Assembly: GCA_003141795.1 (NCBI GenBank)
Contig: PLNO01000202.1
Coordinates: forward strand, 673-31,882
Source of the DNA: Spirochaetaceae bacterium
GTDB taxonomy: Bacteria > Spirochaetota > Spirochaetia > SZUA-6 > Fen-1364
Length of the DNA stretch: 31,210 nt
Reading direction: 5' to 3'
Below, piece after piece: positions 1 to 8,329 of this stretch. A model generated the notes under the pieces. That model did not search any database. It had not been told where the DNA came from and was given only the letters and a program-made list of their open reading frames with translations. How positions within the stretch are numbered: position 1 is the stretch's first letter; each line of letters opens with the position of its first letter. The translations under genes were made by a program, and so were the position numbers.

Positions 1-1470
1 CAGCAGCGCGCGGGCGATGGCGAGCCTCTGGCGCTCGCCGCCTGAGAGCTTCAGCCCGCCTTCACCGATGCGCGTGTCCAGACCGTCGCGGGTGCGCTCG
101 AGGAGGTTGTGCAGCTGCGCCGCCTCGAGGCTCTCGATGCATTCCTCGTCGGTGGCCTCCTGCCGTACGAACTTCAGGTTGTCGCGAATGGTGCCCGCGA
201 ACAGCTCGATGGATTGGGGCACGAACCCCACGCGCGTACGCAGGAGGTCGTAGTTCACGTCCGCTGAGCTGACGCCGTTGAAGAGGATGCGCCCGGAATC
301 CGGCGCATACAGCCCGAGGAGGAGCTTGATAAGCGTGCTCTTCCCTGCGCCTGAGGGACCGACGAACGCGACGCTTTCCCCCGAGCGCGCCGCAAAGGAG
401 ACGTCGACGAGCGCCTGCTCGCGGGCCCCCGGGTGACGGTAGCTGACGCCGGAAAACTCCAGCGACTCGATTCCGTCAGGCACTGCGCCACCGGGGTTGG
501 TGGGTGCAGGCTCCTGCGCGAGGATTTTTTCCACGTTCTGCAGGCTCGCCCGCGTCTCCGCGTACTTCGTGATGACGTTGCCGATCTCCCCGAGCGGGGA
601 GAAGATGGCGAACGAATAGAACATCATCGTGAAGAACTCCCCGAGGGTGACCAGCTTGAAGTAGAGCAGGATGAGGAGCTGGAGCAGGAACAGGGCGCGG
701 AAGAAGTTGATCGCCGTGCCCTGGTAGAACATGAGCATGCGCACCGTCTTCACCTTCGCGAGCTCCAGATCGAGGATCTTCTGGTTCGTTCCGTTCAGGC
801 GGTCGATCTCCTGCGTCTCCAGGCCCAGGCTCTTGATGAGCTCGATGTTGCGCAGGCTCTCCGTCGTGGAGCCGGCAAGTGCGTTCGTCTCCCCGAAAAT
901 TTTCGTCTGCACCGCCTTGATCCTGCGTCCCAGATTCGAGACGAGGAAGCCCAGGAGGGGGGCGAGCACGAGCAGCGCGACGGCGATGGACCAGTGGACG
1001 AAGAACGAATACCCCATCACGAGCAGGATCGTTATCGCCGAAATGAAGACGGTGTTGATGGATTGGCTGATCATGTCCCGGCTGTCCGAGCGCGCCTTCT
1101 GCAGCTGCGTCAGAACCGCGCCGCTCTGCTGATCCTCGAAGGCCCGGAAGGGCAGGCGCAGCGAATGCGCGATCCCGTCGGAGTACATGCTGGCGCCGAC
1201 GGACTGTGAGACGACGTTGATGTAGTAGTCCTGGAAGTTCTTCGCGATCCTGCTCACCATGGCCACGCCGATGAAGGCGAGGATCATGAGGGCGACGCCC
1301 TGGATGAACTCCGCCTTGGGCATCGTGGAGATGTGCGACGCATACTTGTCCACGATGATGCGAAAGATCTGCGGGTCCAGCAGGGAGAAGACCTGGTTGA
1401 TCACCGCCAGGAAGATGGCGAGCGCGACCATTCCCTTGTAGGGCCTGAGGTACGAGAAGAGGAGCTTCAT
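1..1470 (-). CDS. ABC exporter, fused permease/ATPase (C-terminal part outside window)
   Basis: Type I ABC exporter with membrane and ATPase domains in one chain; 490 residues are visible and the end lies beyond the left edge. Residues 1-300 hold the membrane domain with hydrophobic helices near 15-40, 57-75, 140-180 and 255-295. The ATPase domain starts near 335. Walker A is GPSGAGKST (371-379), the Q-loop glutamine is in FVPQS (about 419), and the signature LSGGERQ is at 475-481; Walker B and the H-loop are cut off. The ATG at 1468-1470 lies 12 bases after the stop of the adaptor gene, so it is the distal gene of the efflux operon. Substrate is unknown: lipid, peptide or drug are all possible. 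Exporters of this type act as dimers, and a second half may follow beyond the window. Confidence 0.93.
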   Translation of the reverse strand, partial: MKLLFSYLRPYKGMVALAIFLAVINQVFSLLDPQIFRIIVDKYASHISTMPKAEFIQGVALMILAFIGVAMVSRIAKNFQDYYINVVSQSVGASMYSDGIAHSLRLPFRAFEDQQSGAVLTQLQKARSDSRDMISQSINTVFISAITILLVMGYSFFVHWSIAVALLVLAPLLGFLVSNLGRRIKAVQTKIFGETNALAGSTTESLRNIELIKSLGLETQEIDRLNGTNQKILDLELAKVKTVRMLMFYQGTAINFFRALFLLQLLILLYFKLVTLGEFFTMMFYSFAIFSPLGEIGNVITKYAETRASLQNVEKILAQEPAPTNPGGAVPDGIESLEFSGVSYRHPGAREQALVDVSFAARSGESVAFVGPSGAGKSTLIKLLLGLYAPDSGRILFNGVSSADVNYDLLRTRVGFVPQSIELFAGTIRDNLKFVRQEATDEECIESLEAAQLHNLLERTRDGLDTRIGEGGLKLSGGERQRLAIARALL

Positions 1471-1482
1471 GGAACGAATATA

Positions 1483-2724
1483 CTACTTCGCGACGATAAC
1501 CTTCTGCCCGTCGTTCAGGAAGCTCTGCCCCTCGGTGACCACGAGCGCGCCGTCCTGCAACCCGGAGGTGATTTCCGTGACGGCCTCATCCGACGTGCCG
1601 ATCTGCACGGCGAGCTTTTTCAGCACCCCGTCCTGTACCGTGTACACGTAGTCGACGCCCGTTTCCGTGACCACTGCGGTGTTGGGAACGACGAGGATGT
1701 TTTCCTTCTTCTCCACGGGGAAGGAGACGCGGGCGAACATGCCGGGGCGGAGCGCGGCCTGCGGGGCGTCGATCCTCACCTTCACGGCATAGCCCTGCGT
1801 GCGGGGGTCGGCGGAGGGGCTCACCGTTTGCACGACGCCGGACAGCCTGACCGCCCCCGCGGCCTCCACGCTCACCGGCACGATCTGGCCGACGTGGATC
1901 TTCTCCACCTCGCCCTCTTCGACGCTCGTCTCCGCTGTCACCGTGCTCTGATCGATCACGACGAAGGCGGGCGTTCCACCCGCCACGAGCTCCCCGGGAT
2001 CCACGTTGCGTGAGGCCACCACTCCGGTGAGGGGGGAGCGAATGATGGTGTTGGAGAGCTGGGATTCGGCGAGGTCCGCCGTTGCCTGCGCCTGATCCAC
2101 CTGGGAGGAGGCCACACCCGTGGACTGCGGCCCGGACTTGTCCTGCAGCATGCTCAGGTTCTGCTTCGCGGTATCCAGCGCTATGGCCGCGCTGTCGAAG
2201 CGCGCCTTTGCGCTGTCCCTCTGCTGCCGGGATGCGGTGCCCCCGTCGAAGAGCTTCTGCACCCTGTCGTACGTGTCTTTCGCGTCGTCGTACTGGACCT
2301 GCGCCTGCTTCACCGCGGACTGCGCCTGGATCTCCTGGGAGCCGAGGGAGGAATCGCTCGTTCGCGTGAGGTTGGCCCGTGCGCTGTCAAGCGCCGCCTT
2401 CGCCTGTCGGGACTGCGCGTCGTAGTCCTGGGACTCCAGCGTGAAGAGCACCTCGCCGGCGCGCACCCGCTGTCCGACGTCCGCGCGCACGGCGGCTACC
2501 CGGCCTGCGACCTTTGCGGAGACGACGATCTCCTGCTTCGGCCTGATCCGCGCGGGGTACACGAGTGAGAGCGCGATGGTCGACCGCGTCGCCCGGGCGA
2601 CCGTCACCGTTTTCGGCTCATCGACGATGGCCTGCTTGCCTTTCGCGCATCCGGCAAGACTGAAGGCAGCAAGGGCCGCCGCTGCGAGAAGCGCTGCGGA
2701 CCGCCTGATCTGGAGTGACTTCAT
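1483..2724 (-). CDS. RND efflux periplasmic adaptor (membrane fusion lipoprotein)
   Basis: Periplasmic adaptor of 413 residues that would bridge the RND pump to the outer membrane channel. The N-terminus is a lipoprotein signal: a basic start, an alanine-rich core and lipobox SLAGC with the lipidated cysteine near residue 26. The following parts are a biotinyl-lipoyl half motif (VVSAKVAGRVAAVRADVGQ), a long alpha-helical hairpin rich in A, Q and D, the second lipoyl half (IIRSPLTGVVASRNVDPGE) and beta-barrel and membrane-proximal domains ending in FLNDGQKVIV. The frame is open further upstream, but ATG 2722-2724 gives the signal peptide and overlaps the RND stop codon as ATGA, so translation is probably coupled. 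It may serve both the RND pump and the ABC exporter that flank it. Confidence 0.95.
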   Translation of the reverse strand: MKSLQIRRSAALLAAAALAAFSLAGCAKGKQAIVDEPKTVTVARATRSTIALSLVYPARIRPKQEIVVSAKVAGRVAAVRADVGQRVRAGEVLFTLESQDYDAQSRQAKAALDSARANLTRTSDSSLGSQEIQAQSAVKQAQVQYDDAKDTYDRVQKLFDGGTASRQQRDSAKARFDSAAIALDTAKQNLSMLQDKSGPQSTGVASSQVDQAQATADLAESQLSNTIIRSPLTGVVASRNVDPGELVAGGTPAFVVIDQSTVTAETSVEEGEVEKIHVGQIVPVSVEAAGAVRLSGVVQTVSPSADPRTQGYAVKVRIDAPQAALRPGMFARVSFPVEKKENILVVPNTAVVTETGVDYVYTVQDGVLKKLAVQIGTSDEAVTEITSGLQDGALVVTEGQSFLNDGQKVIVAK

Positions 2725-5700
2725 TGGGCGTACCCTCCCTCTTCGGGGTTCTGTATGAGCTTCCTCCGCCTGACCGAACGGCGCGCGTCGTCGATCATCG
2801 TGTAGACGACGGGCAGGAGGATCGGCGTGAGGATGGTGGAGGTGACGAGGCCCCCGATGAGAACGACGGCCATGCCGGACCGGATCTCGCTGGAGGCGCC
2901 GAGTGAGAGCGCCAGCGGCAGCATGCCGACGATCATCGTGACGGAGGTCATGAGGATGGGCCTGAGGCGCGTGACGCCCGCCTCCAGGAGCGCCTGCCGC
3001 AGCGGCGTTCCCCTCTTCATCAGCGTGTTCGTGTAGTCGATGAGAAGCGTCCCGTTCTTGGAGATGAGGCCGTCGAGCATGATGAGCCCGATGAACGAGA
3101 TGATGTTGATCGCCTTGCCCGTCAGAGCCAGGGCGGCGAACGCCCCGATGATCCCGCACGGGATGGAGAGCATGCGGATGAGCGGCGTGAGGAACGATTC
3201 GTAGAGAACGACGAGGATCATGAACACGAGGGCAAGGGACGCCGCCAGGGCCCAGATCAGGGAGCGGAAGGAGCTCGACATGTTCTGCTGGTCCCCCGAG
3301 TAGCTGATCGCATAGCCGGCCGGGACCTGGAGGGAGGCCAGCGACTTTTTCACGTCCGCCGTGATGGCGCCCAGCGGCCGTCCGGCGATATTGGCCGTCA
3401 CTGTTGCCACGTTCTGGCGGTCGCGTCGCAGGATCTGCTGGGAGCTCGTGGAGCGGCTGAGCTCCGCGACCTGTGAGAGGGCGATCTGCTGGCCGGCGGG
3501 GTTCGTGATCCGGATCGTTCCCAGGTCGGCCTGCGTCTTCATCTGGTCCGTGTCATAGCGGACCACCATGTCGTACTCGTCCCCGGCGTGCCGATAGACC
3601 CCGACGTTCGTTCCCGCGAGGGCCGTGCGCAACACCCGTGCCAGGTCATAGGTGGTCAGGCCGTAGGTTGCCGCGGCGAGCCTGTTCACCTGGACGCTGA
3701 CCTCCGCTTCCGCCGCGCGCATCGTGTTGTCGACGTCCACCGCCCCCGGCACGGCGCGCACGCGTGTCTCCACCTGCGCGGCGATGTCGCTGAGAACGTC
3801 CCGGCTGGGTCCTGTCATGTTGAGGATGAAGGGCTTCGTGCCGTCGATGGACGTGCGCGATACGACGCCCTGCTCGGTCACGGAGAAATCCACACCGGGC
3901 ATCCCCTTGCCCCAGGCGCGGAGCTCCCGCGCGAGCTGGGTCTGGCCCTTGCGGCGCTGGCTCTTGTCCTTCAGCTTCACGATGATCTCCGAGGTGGACA
4001 CTGCGGTATCGCTGCCGATGCTGACGAAGGCGTCCTCCACCTCGGGGATGGTGAGCAGGTGCTGCTCGGCGATGCGCGCCTTGGCGTCGGTCTGGGCGAA
4101 GCCCGCCCCCGCGCCGAGGTCGATGTCGACGACGAGCTTGTTCTGGTCCGCCGTGGGCATGAACTCCGTCTGGATGACCTTCAGCGGAACGAGGGCGATG
4201 CTCGCCACGAGGAGGACCACCACGGGAACGATGACGGCCGCCTTGTGATCGAGGGACCACTCGAGGAAACGGCGGTAGCCGCCGACAACCGTGTCCTGGA
4301 AGAATCGCCCGAAGCGTCCCTGCGGTGCCTCCTCGGCGTTGTCCTGCCGGCGCTTCAGCGTGGCCAGCTCCCGGCGTCCGATCAGCATGCGGGACGCCAT
4401 CATCGGGGTCACGGTGAAGGAGACGAGGAGGGAGAGAAGCGTGGCGAACACGACGGTGAGCCCGAACTCCTTGAAGAACTGCCCGACCAGGTCCGACATG
4501 AAGGCGATGGGCGCGAACACCACGACGTCGCACAGGGTGATGGCTATCGCGGCAAGGCCGATCTCCTTGCGGCCGTTGACCGCCGCGGTCCTCGGATCCT
4601 CTCCGAGGTGAATGTGGCGGTCGATGTTTTCCAGGATGACGATGGAATCGTCGACGAGGATGCCGATGCAGAGACCCAACGCCATGAGGGAAACGATGTT
4701 CAGCGTAAAGTGCGTCATCCACATGAAGAAGAACGTGCCCACGAGGGAGATCGGGATGGCGATCAGCACGATGAGGGAGGAGCGCCATCGCCGCAGGAAG
4801 AGGAACAGGACGAGGGACGTGGTGATGATGCTCTCCAGCAGGTTGAGCCGGGTTTCTGCAAGGGAGGAGTTGATGAAGATCGTGGCATCGCTTGCCACCG
4901 TGGCTTTCGTCCCCGGCAGGAGGGTGGGCGAAAGCTGAACAAGCTCCTTCTTCACCCCGTCCGCCGTCGTCACCACATTGGCGTCGCTCTGCTTGCGCAC
5001 GAAAAGCCCGATGGACGGCTTGCCGTCCAGCCGCACCGACTTCGTGGGGTCGGGGTAGTCGAGCGTGACCGCCGCGATCTCCGCAAGCCGCACGCTCCCC
5101 CCGCCGGAGGCAGGAACGCGCATGTTCTTCACGTCGTCGATGCCGTTGAACTCCCCGACCAGTCGCACGGTGAGGTCCCGGCCCTGCTGCTTGAGCGTGC
5201 CGGCGGGGACGTCGAGGTTCTGCGCCTGGACCACGGAGAGCAGGCTCGTTGCGCTCACCCCGTAGTAGTCCATGGCGGCCTTGTCCACCGTGATGCGCAG
5301 CTCCTTCTTTTGCCCTCCCACGATCGTGACGTTGCCCACACCGGGCACGCTCTGGAGGCTCCGCATGAGGGAGTCCGCCTCGTTGTAGAGCTGCTCGGGG
5401 GTGGCGTCTCCAGAGAGGGAGAGGATGAGGATGGGCTGGCTGTTCACGTCGTACTTGGCCATGACGGGTCGCGTGGCCTCCTTGGGGAGCTTGTCGGCGA
5501 TGCCGTCCAGCGCCTTCTGCACGTCGAGCATTGCGGAGTTCACGTCGGTGCTCATCGTGAACTGGAGGATCGTGTAGCCGAAGCCCGTGCCGGAGGTGGA
5601 GCGGATGGTGTCGATCCCGTTGATCCCCGAGACGGCGTCCTCGATGGGCTTGATGACGTCCTTGTCGATCTCCTCAGCCCCCGCGCCGACGTAGGCGGAG

Positions 5701-5843
5701 TGGATGGAGATGATGGGGGTGTTCACGGCGGGGAAGAGGTCCGCCCCGAGGTTGATGTAGCCCACGATCCCCACGCCGAAGATGAGGAGCATTCCCATGA
5801 TGATTGCCGTCGGACGTTTGACGGAGAGCTCGGTGATGTTCAT
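2721..5843 (-). CDS. RND (HAE1/AcrB-like) efflux pump, inner membrane
   Basis: Proton-driven tripartite efflux pump of 1040 residues, the usual length for hydrophobe/amphiphile RND transporters. It starts MNITELSVKRPTAIIM, typical of this family, and has a first membrane helix at about 12-30 and a large periplasmic loop. The FLFLRRWRSSLIVLIAIP segment lies at about 347-364. The paired acidic residues of helix 4 are present in GILVDDSIVILENIDRH (Asp398, Asp399), matching the proton-relay aspartates of AcrB. A second periplasmic loop follows from about 560, and the C-terminal helices contain SFIGLIMLDGLISKNGTLLIDY. It begins 9 bases after the outer membrane factor stop and overlaps the adaptor start by four bases. 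Substrates cannot be told from sequence: drugs, solvents, bile-like compounds or lipids are possible. Confidence 0.97.
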   Translation of the reverse strand: MNITELSVKRPTAIIMGMLLIFGVGIVGYINLGADLFPAVNTPIISIHSAYVGAGAEEIDKDVIKPIEDAVSGINGIDTIRSTSGTGFGYTILQFTMSTDVNSAMLDVQKALDGIADKLPKEATRPVMAKYDVNSQPILILSLSGDATPEQLYNEADSLMRSLQSVPGVGNVTIVGGQKKELRITVDKAAMDYYGVSATSLLSVVQAQNLDVPAGTLKQQGRDLTVRLVGEFNGIDDVKNMRVPASGGGSVRLAEIAAVTLDYPDPTKSVRLDGKPSIGLFVRKQSDANVVTTADGVKKELVQLSPTLLPGTKATVASDATIFINSSLAETRLNLLESIITTSLVLFLFLRRWRSSLIVLIAIPISLVGTFFFMWMTHFTLNIVSLMALGLCIGILVDDSIVILENIDRHIHLGEDPRTAAVNGRKEIGLAAIAITLCDVVVFAPIAFMSDLVGQFFKEFGLTVVFATLLSLLVSFTVTPMMASRMLIGRRELATLKRRQDNAEEAPQGRFGRFFQDTVVGGYRRFLEWSLDHKAAVIVPVVVLLVASIALVPLKVIQTEFMPTADQNKLVVDIDLGAGAGFAQTDAKARIAEQHLLTIPEVEDAFVSIGSDTAVSTSEIIVKLKDKSQRRKGQTQLARELRAWGKGMPGVDFSVTEQGVVSRTSIDGTKPFILNMTGPSRDVLSDIAAQVETRVRAVPGAVDVDNTMRAAEAEVSVQVNRLAAATYGLTTYDLARVLRTALAGTNVGVYRHAGDEYDMVVRYDTDQMKTQADLGTIRITNPAGQQIALSQVAELSRSTSSQQILRRDRQNVATVTANIAGRPLGAITADVKKSLASLQVPAGYAISYSGDQQNMSSSFRSLIWALAASLALVFMILVVLYESFLTPLIRMLSIPCGIIGAFAALALTGKAINIISFIGLIMLDGLISKNGTLLIDYTNTLMKRGTPLRQALLEAGVTRLRPILMTSVTMIVGMLPLALSLGASSEIRSGMAVVLIGGLVTSTILTPILLPVVYTMIDDARRSVRRRKLIQNPEEGGYAQ

Positions 5844-5852
5844 TCCCGCCCC

Positions 5853-7253
5853 CTACAGCCGCTCGCCCGTGATCCGCGTGATGTCGGCAAGGGCCTCTTC
5901 CCGCGCGTATTGCGCCATGAGCCAGTCGAGCTCTGCCGATCCGTCCAGGAGCTCGGCGCCGTACATATCTTCGCGGGTGCTCGATCCCGTGTCATAGGAG
6001 GCCTCGGCGTTCCTTCTGCGTTCCGCCGCATAGTCGGCCTTCGCCTTCTTCTCCGAGACCTCGGCGTCAGCCTTCACCGCGTTCTCCACCGCGGAGCGCA
6101 CGCCGAGGCGTGTGAGCTTCTCCGCCTGAGAGAGCGCGGTCCCCGCCATCTCGGCGTCCTTCTCCGCCTGCGCGATTCGCGCCGCGGAGGACAGCCCGTC
6201 GAAGAGGCTCGTCTTCACGCCGAGTGAGAGGATGAGGTCCCAGTCCCACGTGGTGTTGTTCCAGTCCCACGTGGAGCTGTAGGGGAGGTCCTCCTGACCT
6301 GTAACGCTGAAGCTCGCCCCGAAGGAGACGTCGGGAAGGAGGATCGACCCTCCCCGCTCGATGGCGAGCTTTTTCTGCGCCTGGGTGATGCGCGTGCGGG
6401 ACGTCGTCACGTCAGTCGATCCCTGGAGCGCCTGGCCCTGCAGCCGGGCTTCATCCAGGCCGGGGAGGGAGGCGCGAAAGCCGCCGTCCAGGCCTACGGT
6501 GGAGGCATCCACGCCGGTGAGGATGCCGAGGGTTTCCCGCGCTGTTGCCTCACCCTGCTCGGCGCCCGAGAGCTGGGCCTGGATCGCTGCAAGGGTGGCC
6601 TGTGCGTCGAGAACCGGCTCTCGGTTGGTCGAGCCCTGGTCGAAGGACTTCTGCCTCTCCTCCACGATCAGCATCGCGGTGTCGCGCATACCCTCGAGCA
6701 CTGCCTGCGACTGGTGCGCCAGGCGCGCTCCGTAGTACGCCCGGCTCACCTCGCGGGCGATGTCGCGCCTTTGCGCGACGAGATCGGTGCCTGCCGCGTC
6801 GGACTGCAGGGATGAAAGGTCGATCGCGTTGCTGATCTTCCCCCACGTGAACAGCGGCTGGGACACGGTGGCCGTGGCTGCGAAGTAGTTGTGCAGCTGC
6901 GCTCCGATGGTGAGGTCGGACGTGGGGAGCGGGGTGTGCACATTGAATGGCGCCCCAATATTGATAGCGCCGAACTCCCCCTTGGTGACAGTGTAGCCCT
7001 GGGGTGGATTGGTGAGGTAGGAGGCCGAGGCCTGGAAGTCCACGTGCGGCCATGCGCGGCTTGCAGCCTCGGTGATCGCCGACCGTGATTTCTGGAGGGC
7101 GAGCTCCTTCAGCCGAATGGCTTCCGAGCCTCTGGCAGCCAGCTCCTGCGCCTGATCGAGGGTGAGGCCGGATGACTGCCCTGCAAGGGGAAGCGCACCG
7201 CAGAGAAGCGCGGTGAAGATGAGCGCGGCACGGCGCCCGTTGTTCAGACGCAT
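5853..7253 (-). CDS. TolC-family outer membrane factor
   Basis: Outer membrane channel of the tripartite efflux system, 466 residues. It has a signal peptide (basic MRLNNGRR, hydrophobic core, cleavage probably after LPLAG near residue 25). The mature part starts with LTLDQAQELAARGS, the standard opening of the OEP repeat, and shows two internally similar alpha-helical/beta repeats. The second begins near SLPGLDEARLQGQAL and ends in the AEVSEKKAKADYAAERRRN helix. The frame is open upstream, but ATG 7251-7253 directly precedes the signal peptide and lies one base after the TetR stop codon, which implies coupled translation. Together with the next two genes it completes an OMF-RND-adaptor set. 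Confidence 0.94.
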   Translation of the reverse strand: MRLNNGRRAALIFTALLCGALPLAGQSSGLTLDQAQELAARGSEAIRLKELALQKSRSAITEAASRAWPHVDFQASASYLTNPPQGYTVTKGEFGAINIGAPFNVHTPLPTSDLTIGAQLHNYFAATATVSQPLFTWGKISNAIDLSSLQSDAAGTDLVAQRRDIAREVSRAYYGARLAHQSQAVLEGMRDTAMLIVEERQKSFDQGSTNREPVLDAQATLAAIQAQLSGAEQGEATARETLGILTGVDASTVGLDGGFRASLPGLDEARLQGQALQGSTDVTTSRTRITQAQKKLAIERGGSILLPDVSFGASFSVTGQEDLPYSSTWDWNNTTWDWDLILSLGVKTSLFDGLSSAARIAQAEKDAEMAGTALSQAEKLTRLGVRSAVENAVKADAEVSEKKAKADYAAERRRNAEASYDTGSSTREDMYGAELLDGSAELDWLMAQYAREEALADITRITGERL

Positions 7254-7254
7254 C

Positions 7255-7824
7255 TCATCCTCCTCCGAGCATCTCGATGATCGTTCGCTTGAGCTCGTCG
7301 ATCTCCGCGTCGACCCGTGACGGATCGGCCATTGCCGCGGAGAAAAGTACGCCCAGCACGGTGACCCTGATGAGCTGGCTGCGCCGGGCCGGATCCCCGG
7401 CAATCTTCACCGGGCGTTCCTTTCGGCCGGCAACGAGCTCCTCGACCAGGCCGCAGAACGTGCCAAGGCTCTCCTGCAGGATGTTCATCTGGCTCGATTC
7501 GAAGAGCATCCCCCGGAGAAGAGGGAGGTAGTGCTTGAGGTTGCGAAACCCAATGTCCACGAAGTCGCGCAGCCGTGACTCGAGCGGGGCGTCGGATCCC
7601 ACCAGCGCGCGTATCTCGTCGAGGAACCGTCCCCATCCCACCTGGACGGTGGCCCTGAAGAGGTCCCGTTTGTCCTCGAAATACGTATAGATCGTCCCCG
7701 GCGCAATTCCCGCCCTGTCGGCGATATCCTTGATCACCGTCGCGTCGTATCCGACGTCGCCGAACACCTTGAAGGCGGCGTCGATGATCTGCCCCGGCTT
7801 GTCCCTGTCCCTCGTCCGTGCCAT
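7255..7824 (-). CDS. TetR/AcrR-family repressor of the efflux operon
   Basis: TetR-type regulator of 189 residues. The N-terminal helix-turn-helix domain (about 10-58) reads IIDAAFKVFGDVGYDATVIK, then DIADRAGIAPGTIYTYFEDK, an almost textbook recognition helix and TetR signature. The C-terminal part (60-189) is a helical ligand-binding and dimerisation domain without recognisable ligand residues. It is the first gene of the minus-strand operon and a perfect 8+8 palindrome sits 19 bases upstream of its start, overlapping the likely -10. Autorepression together with control of the efflux genes is the natural inference. The inducer is unknown. Confidence 0.95.
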   Translation of the reverse strand: MARTRDRDKPGQIIDAAFKVFGDVGYDATVIKDIADRAGIAPGTIYTYFEDKRDLFRATVQVGWGRFLDEIRALVGSDAPLESRLRDFVDIGFRNLKHYLPLLRGMLFESSQMNILQESLGTFCGLVEELVAGRKERPVKIAGDPARRSQLIRVTVLGVLFSAAMADPSRVDAEIDELKRTIIEMLGGG

Positions 7825-7842
7825 CGCTCAGTCCTATTAATG

Positions 7843-7860
7843 ATTGAATGTTCATTCAAT
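7843..7860. promoter_or_regulatory. Perfect inverted repeat, probable TetR-family operator
   Basis: ATTGAATG-TT-CATTCAAT, two perfect 8-base arms with a 2-base centre. It resembles the TGAATG/CATTCA half-sites known for many TetR/AcrR repressors. It overlaps the last two bases of the proposed -10 and the expected transcription start of the minus-strand operon, the position expected for a repressor site. It lies in the gap between the tetR gene and the divergent transporter pair, so it could also affect the plus-strand genes. Confidence 0.8.
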
Positions 7861-7887
7861 AATAAAGATTTTAGGGCGATGCGGCAA
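7859..7887 (-). promoter_or_regulatory. Probable sigma-70 promoter of the tetR-efflux operon
   Basis: Read on the minus strand: -35 TTGCCG (7887-7882), a 17-base spacer and -10 TATTAT (7864-7859), followed by the start point inside the palindrome at 7843-7860. About 35 bases later comes the tetR ATG. The match is 4/6 and 5/6 to the consensus. Read by eye only. Confidence 0.6.
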
Positions 7888-7926
7888 GGGGTCTGCAATT
7901 TCGTCCCGTCCGTGTACGGCCTTTCA

Positions 7927-7956
7927 ATGACGGTTTCCGTGCGTTTCCGCTATACT
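7927..7956 (+). promoter_or_regulatory. Candidate promoter of the five-gene transporter/iron/acyl-CoA operon
   Basis: -35 ATGACG (7927-7932), 18-base spacer, -10 TATACT (7951-7956). The first ATG lies at 7973, so the leader would be only about 10 bases. There is no clear Shine-Dalgarno sequence before that ATG. Weak -35, so moderate support only. Confidence 0.4.
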
Positions 7957-7972
7957 CGGCTCGGGAAACGCG

Positions 7973-8329
7973 ATGAGGAACGCTGCCTTCCTGCTCTGCT
8001 ACCTCGTGTTCGTGACTGCGGCGAACATCTTCCTCAAGATGTCCGCGGACGCGGGAAGCGCGTGGCTTTTCATCGAGATGCAGGTGGCCGGCAACCTCTC
8101 CGGGTTCGTCGGGATCCTCGCCTACACGGGGCTGTTGCGGAAGCTCCCGCTGCACGTCGCCTTCCCGCTGAGCAGAGGCATGGCGGTGCTCGGCGTCCAG
8201 GTCATAGCGTCGCTTGTCGTGTTCCACGAGGTGTTCCGCCTCAGGGAAGCGGTAGGCATGGTTCTCGTCGCGATCGGGGTGGTCCTCGTGGGGGTGAGCG
8301 CGGCCAGGCCGAAGGAGGCCGGCGCGTGA
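7973..8329 (+). CDS. EmrE/ArnE-like half transporter (DMT superfamily), first of a tandem pair
   Basis: Small integral membrane protein of 118 residues with four predicted helices, near 4-22, 33-53, 62-84 and 88-109. It belongs to the small half-transporters of the drug/metabolite superfamily. It keeps the lysine near residue 22 of helix 1 (IFLKMS) but has valine where EmrE has its essential Glu14, so a classic proton-coupled drug antiporter is unlikely. ArnE/ArnF-type lipid-linked sugar flippases, which also lack that glutamate, are a better analogy. Its stop codon overlaps the GTG start of the second copy (GTGA), and the two proteins are clearly homologous (GNLSGFVGILAYTGLL versus GNLAGLAGVLAFTGLL). 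They probably form a heterodimer. Substrate unknown. Confidence 0.85.
   Translation: MRNAAFLLCYLVFVTAANIFLKMSADAGSAWLFIEMQVAGNLSGFVGILAYTGLLRKLPLHVAFPLSRGMAVLGVQVIASLVVFHEVFRLREAVGMVLVAIGVVLVGVSAARPKEAGA

Noticed and set aside
3588..6227. An 879-codon open frame on the plus strand opposite the RND pump and outer membrane factor genes
   Set aside because: Antisense to well-conserved genes; composition is that of a bias-driven shadow frame with no motifs.
7840..8325. Upstream extension of the second half-transporter frame
   Set aside because: It overlaps the first half transporter entirely, lacks hydrophobic segments, and the GTG at 8326 gives a four-helix protein matching its partner.
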